A DNA stretch of 64,000 bases from NCBI RefSeq assembly GCF_013155395.1, contig NZ_JABJWC010000013.1, forward strand, positions 1 to 64,000, in the 5' to 3' direction. The translations under genes were made by a program, and so were the position numbers. Below, piece by piece: positions 7,467-16,764 of this stretch; position 1 is the first letter of the stretch; every line of letters begins with the position of its first letter. Under the pieces are notes generated by a model. It made no database searches. It was not told where the DNA came from and saw nothing but the letters and a program-made list of their open reading frames with translations. The DNA comes from Komagataeibacter melomenusus (lineage in GTDB: Bacteria; Pseudomonadota; Alphaproteobacteria; Acetobacterales; Acetobacteraceae).

Positions 7467-9800
7467 TTATGAAGCTTCTTTCGCCAATAGCTGCATGTTG
7501 AGCGCGCTCGTGGCCAAACCCGCCCGGTCGAAGCGGTAACGCATGTAGGCCGAGATATCATCTTCATGAGAGGACACGACTAGCTGGCAATGCTTGAGTT
7601 CGCAACGGAGTAGGTCAGTCAGGGAGGCAACGTTCACTTCATCTAGAGATTGTGAAGGGTCATCGATGAGAATGAGCGGCACCTGTGCATAGACCTTGTT
7701 GAGGGATAGGAAGAAGGCAAGGCTGAGTGCGGACACTTGGCCAGAACTCATGGACATGACAGCGTCATGTTCAGACTTCTCGGCAGTCAGGAACCTCAAC
7801 TGCGTACCTTCGCGGCTCTCGATAAACAGGCCCAGGCCACGCTGGTAGTTTTGGATCAGTCGGCCACTGTAGATATGGAATATGAACTCAATAGCTGAAA
7901 TTGTCTGATCGGTATAATCTTGTTCGGTCTTCTTCAGCGTAATGCGGAGCTTTTCGACTTTACCTCGTGCTTTTTGTGCTGCCTGGGTTTCTTTTTCGAT
8001 AAGCTCAACATCGGAAATACACTTTTGGAGCCTAGAATTTTGAGCTTCGTTGGCTTTGGTCGATATGTATTGTTCTTTGCCCTTCAGGTCTTCAGCCGTG
8101 ATTATGTAGAAGTCCTGCAAATCTTTGAAGGCGCTGTTTGTTGTTTCTCGCCAGTCTTCTGGCAGGGCTAAAGCATCAGCTTCAACCTGTTTTTTATTTC
8201 TTAGTATCTCCTTGAGTGTTTCAAGTCGCTCATTCACTACGTCATCATTTTCCGTAAATGAGGCAGTAAATTGAATGTTGTCGCTTTGTAGATTCTCCAG
8301 CAGTTGGATTATTGCCGGGAGTCGAAGCTTAATTTTAGTCAGCGCTGCATGAAGATTGGGTTCAAATTTAGACGTAAGAATTTTCAGGCTGTCTTGTATA
8401 TGGATGTCGATCGGCTTCAGCTCAGCATCCATAGCAGCAATAAGGTTTACTAAGTCCTTGCCGTCCTGGCCCAGTGAATCAGAGATCTGCTCAGTTCTTG
8501 CTTCAATGGCATCCACCATTGATTTGTGATCTCCCCAGTCAGCGCCACAAAGAGGACACAACTGATCGTCGAGGTGAGACTTTTCATATTCCTCAATCAG
8601 TTGCTTTTTCAGGCGTTCCAATTCAGCCACGACGTTCGTATTGGCGGTGCTTTTTTTGCGTAGGCTATTTCGGGCTTCAATTTGTGATTCAAACCATTCA
8701 AAGCGGCCATCTGCCCAGTTTGGTAGTGATCGGGCTTCTTCGAGCGTAATCGCCGTGGCACCGCGTTTGATGATACTTGCTGAACGTTCTAATTCATCAA
8801 TCCCTTTTTTGATAGCATCAAGCTCATCAAGCTTGCCAAGGTCTTGACCAAACTGAGCCAGACTTTTCAGAGATTCCGCGTTACGATCAATGTTAGCATC
8901 GATGGTCTCGTTGTGAACCCTAGTTTTTATCGTGGCTTTGAGTGGCAGAAGGGCGATAATCTTGCGAACAGATTCCTGGTAAGCAGCATGGTCTGCCGCT
9001 GAATACGTTGAGAATAGAATCTCCTTATCCCACCCTGGTTGCAAATCGGTCGTCGATAGCTTTTTATATTCACCAATGCCTGCCTCTGCCTGCAATTTTC
9101 CTCTTAGGGTGGCTATCTCCTCGGTAAGTGATAAAAATTTCGCATTACGCTCAGGGTCCCTGATGTACTTTGTGAATTTATTGCAGATAGTGTCGCAGTT
9201 TTCGATCTCAGCTTCAATATCGCTAATATTAAATAGGTTTCCTAGTTTATCCTTGCGTTCATCTACTCGAGTATGTAGCAGCCGATTTTGTCCTTGTTCC
9301 AGATAGTTAAGGAATGAGAAATTCTCCCTAAAGTTTTTTCCGAACACTTCGTCAAGAAAATTGTCGTCCCGCTGATTATTTTTCGTGAAGTCAGATGATT
9401 CAAATTCCACCAACTCATAAAGCTTGAAATTTTCGTACTTGTCTGCACGATTGTTTGCCGGTTTTCTGAATATCGAAGCTGGGCAATGTCTGGCTAAAAC
9501 AAGTTTGCGATCATCATTAATGAATTCAATCTTAATGCAAAGGGCGCTCTCACCAGAGCGATTATTCCAGAATAGATTGTCTGCGTAGTCTCTTTTTTTC
9601 TTAGTTAATATAGTAGAAAATAGGTTTTGTATTCGATTGATCTGTCCAGTAAGCAGCAGTTCGATGGCGTCGAATATGCTTGTTTTGCCATAACCGTTAG
9701 GGCCGTCCAGAGTTAACAAGGACGACTTGCCAAGATCCAAGTAAATATGCTTGAATGCTTTGAAGCTAGAGACTTCAATCTTGGATATTTTCCAGTTCAT
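7467..9800 (-). CDS. SMC/RecF-like ATPase of a three-component (ABC-3C) system
   Basis: A 777-residue ABC-type ATPase of the SMC/RecF class. Walker A is GPNGYGKT (33-40); a CxxC pair (C415, C418) sits mid-chain where such proteins carry a zinc hook, flanked by long helical stretches; the signature SMSSGQVSALS lies near residue 680 and Walker B is LILIDDPSQSLDE (709-721), followed by SSHED. The gene is third in a tight minus-strand operon and overlaps the gene before it by 26 bp. The combination with a middle component and a nuclease-like first protein matches the ABC-three-component conflict systems defined by comparative genomics. It probably senses or remodels DNA and controls the effector. 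That role is inferred. Confidence 0.8.
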   Translation of the reverse strand: MNWKISKIEVSSFKAFKHIYLDLGKSSLLTLDGPNGYGKTSIFDAIELLLTGQINRIQNLFSTILTKKKRDYADNLFWNNRSGESALCIKIEFINDDRKLVLARHCPASIFRKPANNRADKYENFKLYELVEFESSDFTKNNQRDDNFLDEVFGKNFRENFSFLNYLEQGQNRLLHTRVDERKDKLGNLFNISDIEAEIENCDTICNKFTKYIRDPERNAKFLSLTEEIATLRGKLQAEAGIGEYKKLSTTDLQPGWDKEILFSTYSAADHAAYQESVRKIIALLPLKATIKTRVHNETIDANIDRNAESLKSLAQFGQDLGKLDELDAIKKGIDELERSASIIKRGATAITLEEARSLPNWADGRFEWFESQIEARNSLRKKSTANTNVVAELERLKKQLIEEYEKSHLDDQLCPLCGADWGDHKSMVDAIEARTEQISDSLGQDGKDLVNLIAAMDAELKPIDIHIQDSLKILTSKFEPNLHAALTKIKLRLPAIIQLLENLQSDNIQFTASFTENDDVVNERLETLKEILRNKKQVEADALALPEDWRETTNSAFKDLQDFYIITAEDLKGKEQYISTKANEAQNSRLQKCISDVELIEKETQAAQKARGKVEKLRITLKKTEQDYTDQTISAIEFIFHIYSGRLIQNYQRGLGLFIESREGTQLRFLTAEKSEHDAVMSMSSGQVSALSLAFFLSLNKVYAQVPLILIDDPSQSLDEVNVASLTDLLRCELKHCQLVVSSHEDDISAYMRYRFDRAGLATSALNMQLLAKEAS

Positions 9801-10440
9801 TGCGAATCATTTCCTTGATAAAATCGTCGGCGTTTTTGTCTGTAACTTTCTGGATAGTCAAATATGTATCGTTCAGGCCAGCTTCTGCAACGGCCTCAGC
9901 GGCTTGCAACCTCAAAGACACAAGGTTTCCCTGATGGCTAGGTAGCTCTAAAAAAGGAAGTTTGATAAATGTCTTTGCTGCGAAGCTGTACTGAGTAGGA
10001 TTCAAAGGATTTTCTTTGTAGTCCAAAAATTCTTTTTTATCAGAAATTACGGATTCAAGTTTGTCGTAGGTGAAGTCAGTAAGGGCGCTTTCCTCTGCAC
10101 TGCTGTAGTAGAGGACATATTTTTTATAAAAATGCGGGTCTTCCTCGATGGCGAAGATTTCTTCTTCGTGATCCTTGAATTCGGCCAGAACGTCAAGACG
10201 ATGAATGCAGATCAAGTCGCAATTCTTCTTGAAGCTTGGGTTTCTGAGAAACTCTTCAGGGGCTAAGCGATTGATTCGGTTATTCAGCTCAGCTGGGTCA
10301 GGAAGGTCGTCTAAAGTATGTACGACTGCAAATCTGATGGCAGATCCAGATGCGCGAACATAAAAGCTCGTAATGTCCAGTTCACGTTTACTTACAAAGC
10401 CATGGGCAACAAGTGCTTCATCAATCAGTTGCTTTATCAT
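9775..10440 (-). CDS. Middle component of ABC-3C-type system
   Basis: A 221-residue protein with no enzymatic motif that I recognise. It begins MIKQLIDEALVAHGFVSKRELD, has mixed alpha/beta character and is placed between the effector-like gene (20-bp overlap) and the SMC-like ATPase (26-bp overlap). In ABC-3C systems a small 'middle component' of about this size occupies exactly this position and is thought to link ATPase and effector. The assignment therefore rests mainly on synteny and size. Base composition is AT-rich like the rest of the operon, unlike the GC-rich transfer genes. Confidence 0.65.
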   Translation of the reverse strand: MIKQLIDEALVAHGFVSKRELDITSFYVRASGSAIRFAVVHTLDDLPDPAELNNRINRLAPEEFLRNPSFKKNCDLICIHRLDVLAEFKDHEEEIFAIEEDPHFYKKYVLYYSSAEESALTDFTYDKLESVISDKKEFLDYKENPLNPTQYSFAAKTFIKLPFLELPSHQGNLVSLRLQAAEAVAEAGLNDTYLTIQKVTDKNADDFIKEMIRNELENIQD

Positions 10441-11653
10441 TCAGGCGATCCTCCGCGTCATCTTTTGTTATTACGCTAATGCACAGCGACTTGGTGATAT
10501 TGCTTTCAAGCTTTTCAGTGGCCTTTTTATTGTCGAAATCATCCGAGTTTGTGAATTTTGTATTGAAAGTGAATGAGGCTTCTGCTTTGCTCGCGATTAG
10601 ATGGTTGTACTCAAAAAGTAGTCTCAGCAAATCCTCATTGTTTTTCATCTCCCGGATCATGTCAGATTCACAATCTTCGTTTTCATCTACGTCAAGAGCG
10701 GTAGGCGCGTAGAATCGATTTTCTCTGTCGAGATAGTGTGGAAGATGGTTGAATATGGGTTCCGCCGAAATAGCCTGGATGAGCTTGGTATATCGCCTGA
10801 TATCGCTCGTCTGAACGTCTTGAAACCGCTCGGAGGGTTTCATCATTTGGCATAGGGTTTTCAATTCGTTGATATGGGTATCGCGAATGTGCTCGCACAG
10901 ACGTCTGGCCCTCTCATAAGTGGCGTCATTCATGGTTGGCAGCATCTGATCCAGTCGTTCTTCTAGATGGGTTTGGAGCCTGGCCTTCAACTCAACCGCA
11001 TAGTAGTCACGATTCTGATAGGGATTTTCGGCCACCAACTCCTCCCAGATATTTCTGGCATTGATGCGGCCCTCATATGCGGCTCTATTTTCTGAGATTC
11101 CGTCAACTTGATTCAGTTTGTGGTTATATATTGCCTTTGTGCTTATTTTTTCTGATAGTAGGCAGTAGTTAAAGTTTATAAGGTTATCACTAATGGTAAT
11201 GGAGTTTTTCTCACATAACTTTCTTATAAGTTCTTTTGTTAGTACTTCAATTTCACCTAGTCCACAATGATAGTTGCTTCCGTATCGGTAAAACTTCACT
11301 GTTTCCCCGCTAGCACCCTTGTGATCGTCTGTATTGTCAAGCTCAACAGATACGTGGAAATAGCGGGGCGTTCCTTTGATTTTGTCGTATTCGATTAAAG
11401 TGGACTGCTCCAGCGCCTTGGTGTAACCGCTACGATATTTGCTTATCTTCGCTTTTACTTGATGCGCGGTATGTATTTTTCCATTTTTATAAATGGCGAA
11501 GTCGTCGCTACTGTCTAGCTGAAGTTCAAAATCTAAATCCCCATCGTGAATTAGCTTAAGGGAATGATATAGTGCTATCTTCCCTTGATAAACGAAGCCG
11601 CTCCACGAAGACACCGCGCTGGGCGGGTACTTTTCATCATCTTCTTGACTCAT
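10421..11653 (-). CDS. ABC-3C-type effector with Cap4/DUF4297-like nuclease start
   Basis: A 410-residue protein, first gene of the operon. Residues 10-80 contain SWSGFVYQGKIALYHSLKLI followed by FELQLDSSDDFAIYKNGK...AHQVKAK. The Asp followed by QVK resembles the nuclease core of DUF4297/Cap4-type endonucleases. The rest is helical and may hold the domain that docks on the middle component. I place the start at 11653, where GGAAGGAG stands five bases upstream of the ATG; a longer frame reaches 11677 without such a site. Together with the two overlapping downstream genes it forms a compact defence-like operon. Nuclease activity is inferred from the motif only. Confidence 0.72.
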   Translation of the reverse strand: MSQEDDEKYPPSAVSSWSGFVYQGKIALYHSLKLIHDGDLDFELQLDSSDDFAIYKNGKIHTAHQVKAKISKYRSGYTKALEQSTLIEYDKIKGTPRYFHVSVELDNTDDHKGASGETVKFYRYGSNYHCGLGEIEVLTKELIRKLCEKNSITISDNLINFNYCLLSEKISTKAIYNHKLNQVDGISENRAAYEGRINARNIWEELVAENPYQNRDYYAVELKARLQTHLEERLDQMLPTMNDATYERARRLCEHIRDTHINELKTLCQMMKPSERFQDVQTSDIRRYTKLIQAISAEPIFNHLPHYLDRENRFYAPTALDVDENEDCESDMIREMKNNEDLLRLLFEYNHLIASKAEASFTFNTKFTNSDDFDNKKATEKLESNITKSLCISVITKDDAEDRLNDKATD

Positions 11654-12126
11654 GCAAACTCCTTCCACCGTTACCAAACTGCTGACCTGTCCCTTTGGTT
11701 AGTCAGGCTCTCAAACTGCCTACCCAACTGCTCTAAGTCCACAACTCGGGTCAAACTTTGAGGGAGCGTATCCAACGCGTTGATTCATGGACATTCTCAG
11801 CATTGAAATCTTGACAAATATATTAACAACTCAGACTACCAAGAAAAATAAAGAAATTCGGTGGGTCTCTCTGTCCAGAAAACCACCGTTTAATGGATAG
11901 TCGAAGCTCATTTCCAGACTGTCGGCTATGCAGAAATCAAATCGCTATGTCGCCTGTCTGACATGAGGCGGATGCTGCCAGTCCGCTTCATTCACCGACA
12001 GCCATGGCCCCATAAATGATCACGTCCAGACGCAGTCTACTATCTGAAGTTCGAATGCCGTGCGCCAATCCCAATTTTATTGACAAAGATTAGCAAGGCT
12101 TGTCATCCTTGAGACTGGAGGCACCG
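11654..12126. other. Intergenic region between ABC-3C operon and parDE
   Basis: About 470 bp without a convincing gene. It should contain the promoter of the ABC-3C operon (reading left) and that of parDE (reading right). A TTGACA near 11810 is followed by AT-rich sequence and could be a plus-strand -35 element without an evident gene. Confidence 0.4.
12080..12105 (+). promoter_or_regulatory. Candidate parDE promoter/operator
   Basis: TTGACA at 12080-12085 is a perfect -35 hexamer; TGACAA (12081-12086) and TTGTCA (12100-12105) form an inverted repeat across the spacer. ParD-type antitoxins autoregulate by binding such symmetric sites just upstream of their gene, which starts at 12127. No good -10 is obvious. 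Confidence 0.4.
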
Positions 12127-12381
12127 ATGGCAACAATGAACGTATCCCTGCCCGACCCCATGAAGGAATGGGTAGAGGCCCAGGCCAGGACGGGACGCTA
12201 CAGCAATGCGAGCGACTATGTCCGCGACCTGATCCGGCGTGATCAGGAGGCCCGAGCGGCGCATGACGAGGTTCAGGCCCACATCACGGCCGGTCTTCAT
12301 AGCGGCGTCGGGACCAGAAGCATGAAGCAGTTGCTGCAGGATGCTCGCGCGGCTGCCGGGACGACGGATGCCGACCTGTAG
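12127..12381 (+). CDS. parD: ParD-type antitoxin
   Basis: An 84-residue ribbon-helix-helix protein beginning MATMNVSLPDPMKEWVEAQ and continuing GRYSNASDYVRDLIRRDQ, the typical ParD/CC2985 pattern. The N-terminal strand and two helices bind operator DNA as a dimer; the C-terminal tail (residues 45-84) should wrap around and neutralise ParE. I chose the ATG at 12127, which has a GGAGG upstream. It overlaps parE by 14 bp, the normal coupling for this pair. It probably stabilises the element in the host population. Confidence 0.92.
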   Translation: MATMNVSLPDPMKEWVEAQARTGRYSNASDYVRDLIRRDQEARAAHDEVQAHITAGLHSGVGTRSMKQLLQDARAAAGTTDADL

Positions 12382-12667
12382 AAAGACACGGCGCGCCGAA
12401 GACGACATCATCAGCATCTACATTCAGGGTGTGAAGAAATACGGGCCACGGCAGGCCGAAATCTACCATGCAGGACTGGCAGACGCGTTCGACCTTATCG
12501 CCTCACATCCGCAGCTTGCGCCAGAACGTCGTGAGTTCGACCCACCGATACGGCTGCACCGTCATCGGGCTCACCATATCCTCGATCTCATTGACGACGA
12601 CGGAGTTCTGATCGTCCGCGTGCTGCCCAGACTACGGCGCTGGGAGCGGCTTATGGACACAGACTGA
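12368..12667 (+). CDS. parE: ParE-type toxin
   Basis: A 99-residue RelE/ParE superfamily toxin. The sequence contains the family pattern AEDDIISIYIQGVKKYG near the N-terminus, then YHAGLADAFDLIASHPQLAPERREF and a C-terminal HRAHHILDLIDDDGVLIVRVLPR. ParE toxins of this type inhibit DNA gyrase, whereas RelE relatives cleave mRNA; the pairing with ParD favours the former. The start at 12368 lies inside the end of parD; a longer frame starts at 12341 but would overlap more than usual. Confidence 0.9.
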   Translation: MPTCRKTRRAEDDIISIYIQGVKKYGPRQAEIYHAGLADAFDLIASHPQLAPERREFDPPIRLHRHRAHHILDLIDDDGVLIVRVLPRLRRWERLMDTD

Positions 12668-12696
12668 CGACGCTGCCACTACACGCCAAACCTGCT

Positions 12697-12969
12697 TTAC
12701 CGTTCGCTGGAGACGCCTGTCGTTCCAGCTGCAGATGCTGGCTTTCTGCCCCGCCGCTGTTTCTGGAAGGCCCGATCAGTCTCCATGAAACGCCCGACCA
12801 TAAGCGGCACCAGCCGGGCCGCATCGGGGATGGCATCTGCCGCCTCCCCTGCTTTTTCCGAGACCAGTTCAGCATACAGCAGTAGGTCACGATGTATCTC
12901 GGCTGGCAGTTCGATCGTCAGTTTGACCGGCCGGCTGTCAGGAATGGTGCTGATACGGAGTTTTGTCAT
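12697..12969 (-). CDS. DUF2274 protein, end of trb operon
   Basis: A 90-residue protein of the DUF2274 family, recognised by MTKLRISTIPDSRPVKLTIELPA and the following helix pattern LLLYAELV. The N-terminal strand plus two helices resemble a ribbon-helix-helix domain. It is regularly the last gene after trbI in alphaproteobacterial transfer clusters, and its start overlaps the trbI stop by 4 bp. A role in regulation of the operon is plausible but not shown. Confidence 0.85.
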   Translation of the reverse strand: MTKLRISTIPDSRPVKLTIELPAEIHRDLLLYAELVSEKAGEAADAIPDAARLVPLMVGRFMETDRAFQKQRRGRKPASAAGTTGVSSER

Positions 12970-14174
12970 GGTGCTGCTCCTTCATGCGGATGCCAGGGTT
13001 TCAAAACCAGATCGCGATTGACGATTAGGGTGAACGGCAGGCCCGGCCGGTCGGTCAGCGTGGGCTGGATATCCATACTGCGGTCGATCAGACGGTTTCC
13101 CACCATGGAAAACCCGTTGCTGGCACCGCTGCGGATCGCCTGAAGCAGGTTGTTCTCACCCCATGATGTCCCGGCTTCAGACCCGACGCTCAGCATGGTC
13201 GTCACCAGTGCAGCCCTGAAAAGCTGGCCCCAATGCTGGTCCACCATATCCTTGAGCCCGGTCTGGCCGATCGCATCGGCGCCCGGGATCCTGTCGAGCA
13301 CAATGCTCTCACCATCGGGACGGATGAGACGGGTCCAGATCACCTGCGTGCGCTGCTGCCCGAAAGAGACGCTGCTGTTATAGGTGCCGAAAAGTGTACT
13401 GCCCTGCGGGACAAGCAGGTAGCGCCCGGTCGGGCTGTCATAGACGTTCTGCGTCACATGCCCGATCAGTTGCCCCGGCAGGTCCGAACTGACTTTCGAG
13501 TTGAGCGCGCCTGCGATGACTGTTCCCGCCTGAATGACGTATGGGGAAACAGGCTGCGTCAGGCGATCCGGGCTGATCGTGACGCGATCAGGCTGTCCTG
13601 CCAGAAAGGTGCGGTTGGCGGCCTGCCGATCATTTGTGCCCGCAGACGCAGCCGGAGCGTTATTCCCGGTTGAGGGCGACGCAGGGACAGGCACACTGTC
13701 CTGCCGCCCGGCGTCCTGAGTCTGCACGAACAGCTTGCTGGCGATGGCTGCCTCGACTTCCTGTTCGGCGCGCCGGTCACCCATACCGGAAACCGGTCCG
13801 GCCCTGCCTTCCTGCTGCGCCTTCAGGATCGGTCTGCCCAGATCACCGGGCAAAGGCGCCCCCAGTCTGGGCACGCCGGTATAATCCTTTGGCAGGCCAT
13901 CAAGCCCATCGGCCGAGGGCCGCACATCGGAATCCTGCACGGCAGACGCTGGACCCTGCCAGGCGGAATTCTGCAGCGCGTAGCCCAGCGCCAGACCAAT
14001 CCCGATCATACCCGTGCCCGCCAGTCCCCAGACAACATAGCGCGATAGACGCACGACACGCGGTCGTTCCGTCCGCAGGCGCAGATCGGGCGGCGATGGC
14101 GGGACCGCTGGGGATGCATTTTCTGTGCGACCTTCCCCGCTTTCGTCCCGGCGTTCTTCCTGCCCGTCCGTCAT
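12966..14174 (-). CDS. trbI: TrbI, VirB10-like channel protein
   Basis: A 402-residue bitopic protein of the type IV secretion core complex. A short proline-rich cytoplasmic start is followed by one membrane span (YVVWGLAGTGMIGIGLALGY, near residues 46-66), a disordered periplasmic linker and the conserved C-terminal domain (about 200-395) with VIQAGTVIAGALNSKVSSDLPG and QGSTLFGTYNSS, typical of VirB10/TrbI. It connects the inner-membrane ATPases to the outer-membrane ring formed by TrbG. It overlaps trbG by 4 bp. Length and motifs look intact. Confidence 0.94.
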   Translation of the reverse strand: MTDGQEERRDESGEGRTENASPAVPPSPPDLRLRTERPRVVRLSRYVVWGLAGTGMIGIGLALGYALQNSAWQGPASAVQDSDVRPSADGLDGLPKDYTGVPRLGAPLPGDLGRPILKAQQEGRAGPVSGMGDRRAEQEVEAAIASKLFVQTQDAGRQDSVPVPASPSTGNNAPAASAGTNDRQAANRTFLAGQPDRVTISPDRLTQPVSPYVIQAGTVIAGALNSKVSSDLPGQLIGHVTQNVYDSPTGRYLLVPQGSTLFGTYNSSVSFGQQRTQVIWTRLIRPDGESIVLDRIPGADAIGQTGLKDMVDQHWGQLFRAALVTTMLSVGSEAGTSWGENNLLQAIRSGASNGFSMVGNRLIDRSMDIQPTLTDRPGLPFTLIVNRDLVLKPWHPHEGAAP

Positions 14175-15172
14175 GTCCGCCGTCCATCTGTGCGGACGAT
14201 GCGCACCCGCTGCTCGGAGTGCTTGTCGCCCAGACGCAGTTCGGCAGCAGCAAACAGGCGATCAACGATCATCCAGTTCTGCCGGACCCGGTAATTGACC
14301 AGTTCCGGCCCACCGTCCGCCCCGAGCACGAACAGAGGCGGCAGTTCCCCCTGCCCTATGCCTGCCGGAAAGGCGATATAGACCTTGTGGCCATCATCGA
14401 ACGCCCGGCTGGGCAGCCAGGGCGGTGTGCCGCCTTTCACCGCCTGGATGGCGTAGCGGAAATTCAGCGCGTTGAGATCCAGCCCTGCATCCACAGGGGT
14501 AGCATCATCGGCCGCATTGTCCTGCCGATGCATGGCGATCAGGTCATCCTCGGGATAATCCCATGACACCGATGCCATATAGGTCGCAGGCGTAGAGCGC
14601 AGTTCCGCCAGATAAGTGCGCCGATCCGTGTTGACGATCAGATTGGTCGTGAGGTCCGGGCGGGTCGGCTTGACCAGGATATGGATGCGTTTGGTCGCCC
14701 CTGCCCCGCTTTCGGTATCGCCAATGATCCAGCGCACGGTATCCCCTGCCGCCACGGGTCCAGTGCCCACCAGCTTCTCCCCCTGCTGGAGCATGATGTC
14801 GGTGATTTCGCCGGGCGAGGCATAGACCTGATAGAGGGCGCCCGGACTGTAAGGATAGACCTGCACCGCATTGATGAACCCGGCCCGCGTGGGCTGGATG
14901 CGTGCCGCCAGATTGGCCTGCGTCACACGCGCTGTGGGGTCGGCGACCTCTGGGGACGGATGGACCGCACGTCGTGAGGGCAACAGCTTGAGCTGTCCCG
15001 GCAAGGGAAGCGGTTTCGGGACTTCCACCACCCGCACCGGTTTTGGCGGGTCCGGCAGACGCGTGGCCTGCACGGCGTCATCGTAGCGGATGACCGGCGG
15101 ATGGTAATGCTGCGCGCATCCGGCCAGGGGCAGGATCAGCAGCGGCAAGACACGAAGAGCGCGACGGATCAT
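14171..15172 (-). CDS. trbG: TrbG, VirB9-like outer-membrane lipoprotein
   Basis: A 333-residue VirB9-type protein. The N-terminus is a lipoprotein signal with lipobox LAGC (Cys near residue 19). The central part has the family motif YPYSPGALYQVYASPGEITDI and the C-terminal part YRVRQNWMIVDRLFAAAELRLG, the beta-rich domain that packs against VirB10/TrbI in the outer-membrane ring. It is in a run of 4-bp stop/start overlaps with trbF and trbI. It appears intact. Confidence 0.94.
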   Translation of the reverse strand: MIRRALRVLPLLILPLAGCAQHYHPPVIRYDDAVQATRLPDPPKPVRVVEVPKPLPLPGQLKLLPSRRAVHPSPEVADPTARVTQANLAARIQPTRAGFINAVQVYPYSPGALYQVYASPGEITDIMLQQGEKLVGTGPVAAGDTVRWIIGDTESGAGATKRIHILVKPTRPDLTTNLIVNTDRRTYLAELRSTPATYMASVSWDYPEDDLIAMHRQDNAADDATPVDAGLDLNALNFRYAIQAVKGGTPPWLPSRAFDDGHKVYIAFPAGIGQGELPPLFVLGADGGPELVNYRVRQNWMIVDRLFAAAELRLGDKHSEQRVRIVRTDGRRT

Positions 15173-15861
15173 TGGCCCAGTTCCTTCGACCAGTTGATGG
15201 CAGAGACAAAAACACCAAGGGGATTTTTCCGAAGATGGTCGGCATCACGTGGTGGGCTAAGCCGGACCGAGACAATCGCGGTCCAGCGCTCGGTGCCAAC
15301 GAACGCCCCGTCGCGGAAATGGCGCTCGACCCAGGCGATCCGGAAACTCGCGGGCGACGCCCGAATGACGGACGACACGTCCAGTTCGACCTGCTCATGC
15401 CCGATGCGGGCAAAGGGATCGTTCTGACGGGCATAATCGTTGAGCGCCTGGGCACCGGACGTGGTGGTGAAAGCGTAGGCGCGCAGCCAGTCCTGCCGCA
15501 CCACCACGGGATCGGAGGACAGGCTGCGGACATCCTCGATGAACCGGGCCAGATACCAGGCAATCTGCGGGTCGGTCGGCACATAGGCGGCTGTCGCAGG
15601 CGCCACGACCTGCGCCTCGCCCAGACGGTCCACCTGCACGACCCATGGCGTGATGGTGCCGCGTGCGGACTGCCAGACCAGCCCGGCCCCGAGGCCTGCA
15701 GACAGGAACAGCGAACCAAACGCCATCAGCCGCCAGTTGCGGGCCTGCACGCGGGCAGAACCGATGCGTTCATCCCAGATCTGGGCGGCTTTCTGATAGG
15801 GAGTAACCGGCTCCGGCGTCGTGCCGTAGCGCACCGTGGAGCGACGGAACATCGTTCTCAT
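15169..15861 (-). CDS. trbF: TrbF, VirB8-like assembly protein
   Basis: A 230-residue inner-membrane protein with one span (about residues 46-66, MAFGSLFLSAGLGAGLVW) and a periplasmic NTF2-like domain. Family signatures include PYQKAAQIWDERIGSARVQARNW near the N-terminus and FRIAWVERHF...WTAIVSV in the C-terminal half. It nucleates the inner-membrane part of the channel. The start overlaps the stop of the trbL remnant by 4 bp, showing that the original trbL-trbF junction was kept by the second, headless trbL copy. Confidence 0.94.
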   Translation of the reverse strand: MRTMFRRSTVRYGTTPEPVTPYQKAAQIWDERIGSARVQARNWRLMAFGSLFLSAGLGAGLVWQSARGTITPWVVQVDRLGEAQVVAPATAAYVPTDPQIAWYLARFIEDVRSLSSDPVVVRQDWLRAYAFTTTSGAQALNDYARQNDPFARIGHEQVELDVSSVIRASPASFRIAWVERHFRDGAFVGTERWTAIVSVRLSPPRDADHLRKNPLGVFVSAINWSKELGQ

Positions 15862-16764
15862 TCCTTTTCCGACAGATCGATTGAGGAAGATCCGCCCCCG
15901 CCATCGGCGGAGCGGATGACATGGGCGGCCTCGGCGGCATGGGTCGCCGCCTGCCGGCGCTTCATGCGGCTTGCCCAGCGCGGAGGCTCGCTGGCGGATG
16001 ATGCTGACGAGGATGACCCCGTTCCGCCTCCCGATGCCCCCGTCTCAGCGGCGCCACCACTTGAACCGGTTGTCCGGCCACCAGTCGCGGTAAAGGCCGC
16101 CTTGCCGCCCGATGAGAAACTATCTTTCATGGCGCTGACGGCACTGGCGGCCTTATTTTTCACAGCGCCTGCAGCCGCAGACCCGGCCGCCCGGCCAATG
16201 CCGCCCACACCAGCAGCCATCCGGGCACCAGCGCTCCCGCCAGCCGCTGTCGCGGACCCGAGCGTGTAGGCTGTTGATGCAGCGCCTGCGACGGCCGCCC
16301 CTCCCCGCGCGGCTGCCGCCGTGGCGGCCAGGGCTGCCCCACCACCAGAAACAGCCGCGCCGACGCCCGCCACGGCAGCAGCCCCCATACCAGCGACGGC
16401 CATGCCCGTGCCGACAGCGGCTCCCGCACCAAGCTGGGGCGCGCCAGCGATCAGCCCGTTGGCCAGACTGCCCCCGAAAATCGCAAGGCCCACAATGGCC
16501 AGTGAGGCAATCACCACGGACAGGGCCTGCCCGACCGTGGGCTGCACATCGCCATAGGAGGTGGTAAACCGGCCGAACAACGTCGCGGCAATGCCGCTGA
16601 TCACGGCCAGTACCATGACCTTCACGCCCGAGGAGACAACATTACCCATGACCTTTTCGGCGAGGAAAGCCGTGCGGTTGAACAGGGCAAACGGGATCAG
16701 CACAAACCCTGCCAACGTGGTCAGCTTGAATTCGATCAGGGCGACAAAGAACTGCCCGGCGTCC
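15858..16764 (-). pseudogene. trbL: Headless C-terminal copy of trbL
   Basis: The frame encodes FFVALIEFKLTTLAGFVL onwards: the last membrane spans, the alanine/glycine-rich stretch and a serine-rich tail ending at 15858, which overlaps trbF. It has no start codon of its own and no N-terminal half. The upstream sequence in the same frame, up to 17375, is merely a shifted reading of the intact trbL copy. It parallels the C-terminal half of that copy but differs at many positions (for example FVLIPF versus FILIPF, DVQPTVGQALSVVIASLA versus DVPTIGQAVSVVLASLS), so the two halves come from related but distinct alleles. The frames are not compatible, so no fusion is made. Confidence 0.85.

Noticed and set aside
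15172-16269. 365-residue plus-strand frame opposite trbF and trbL
   Set aside because: Antisense shadow; the Ala/Pro-rich part mirrors the Ala/Gly-rich tail of TrbL.
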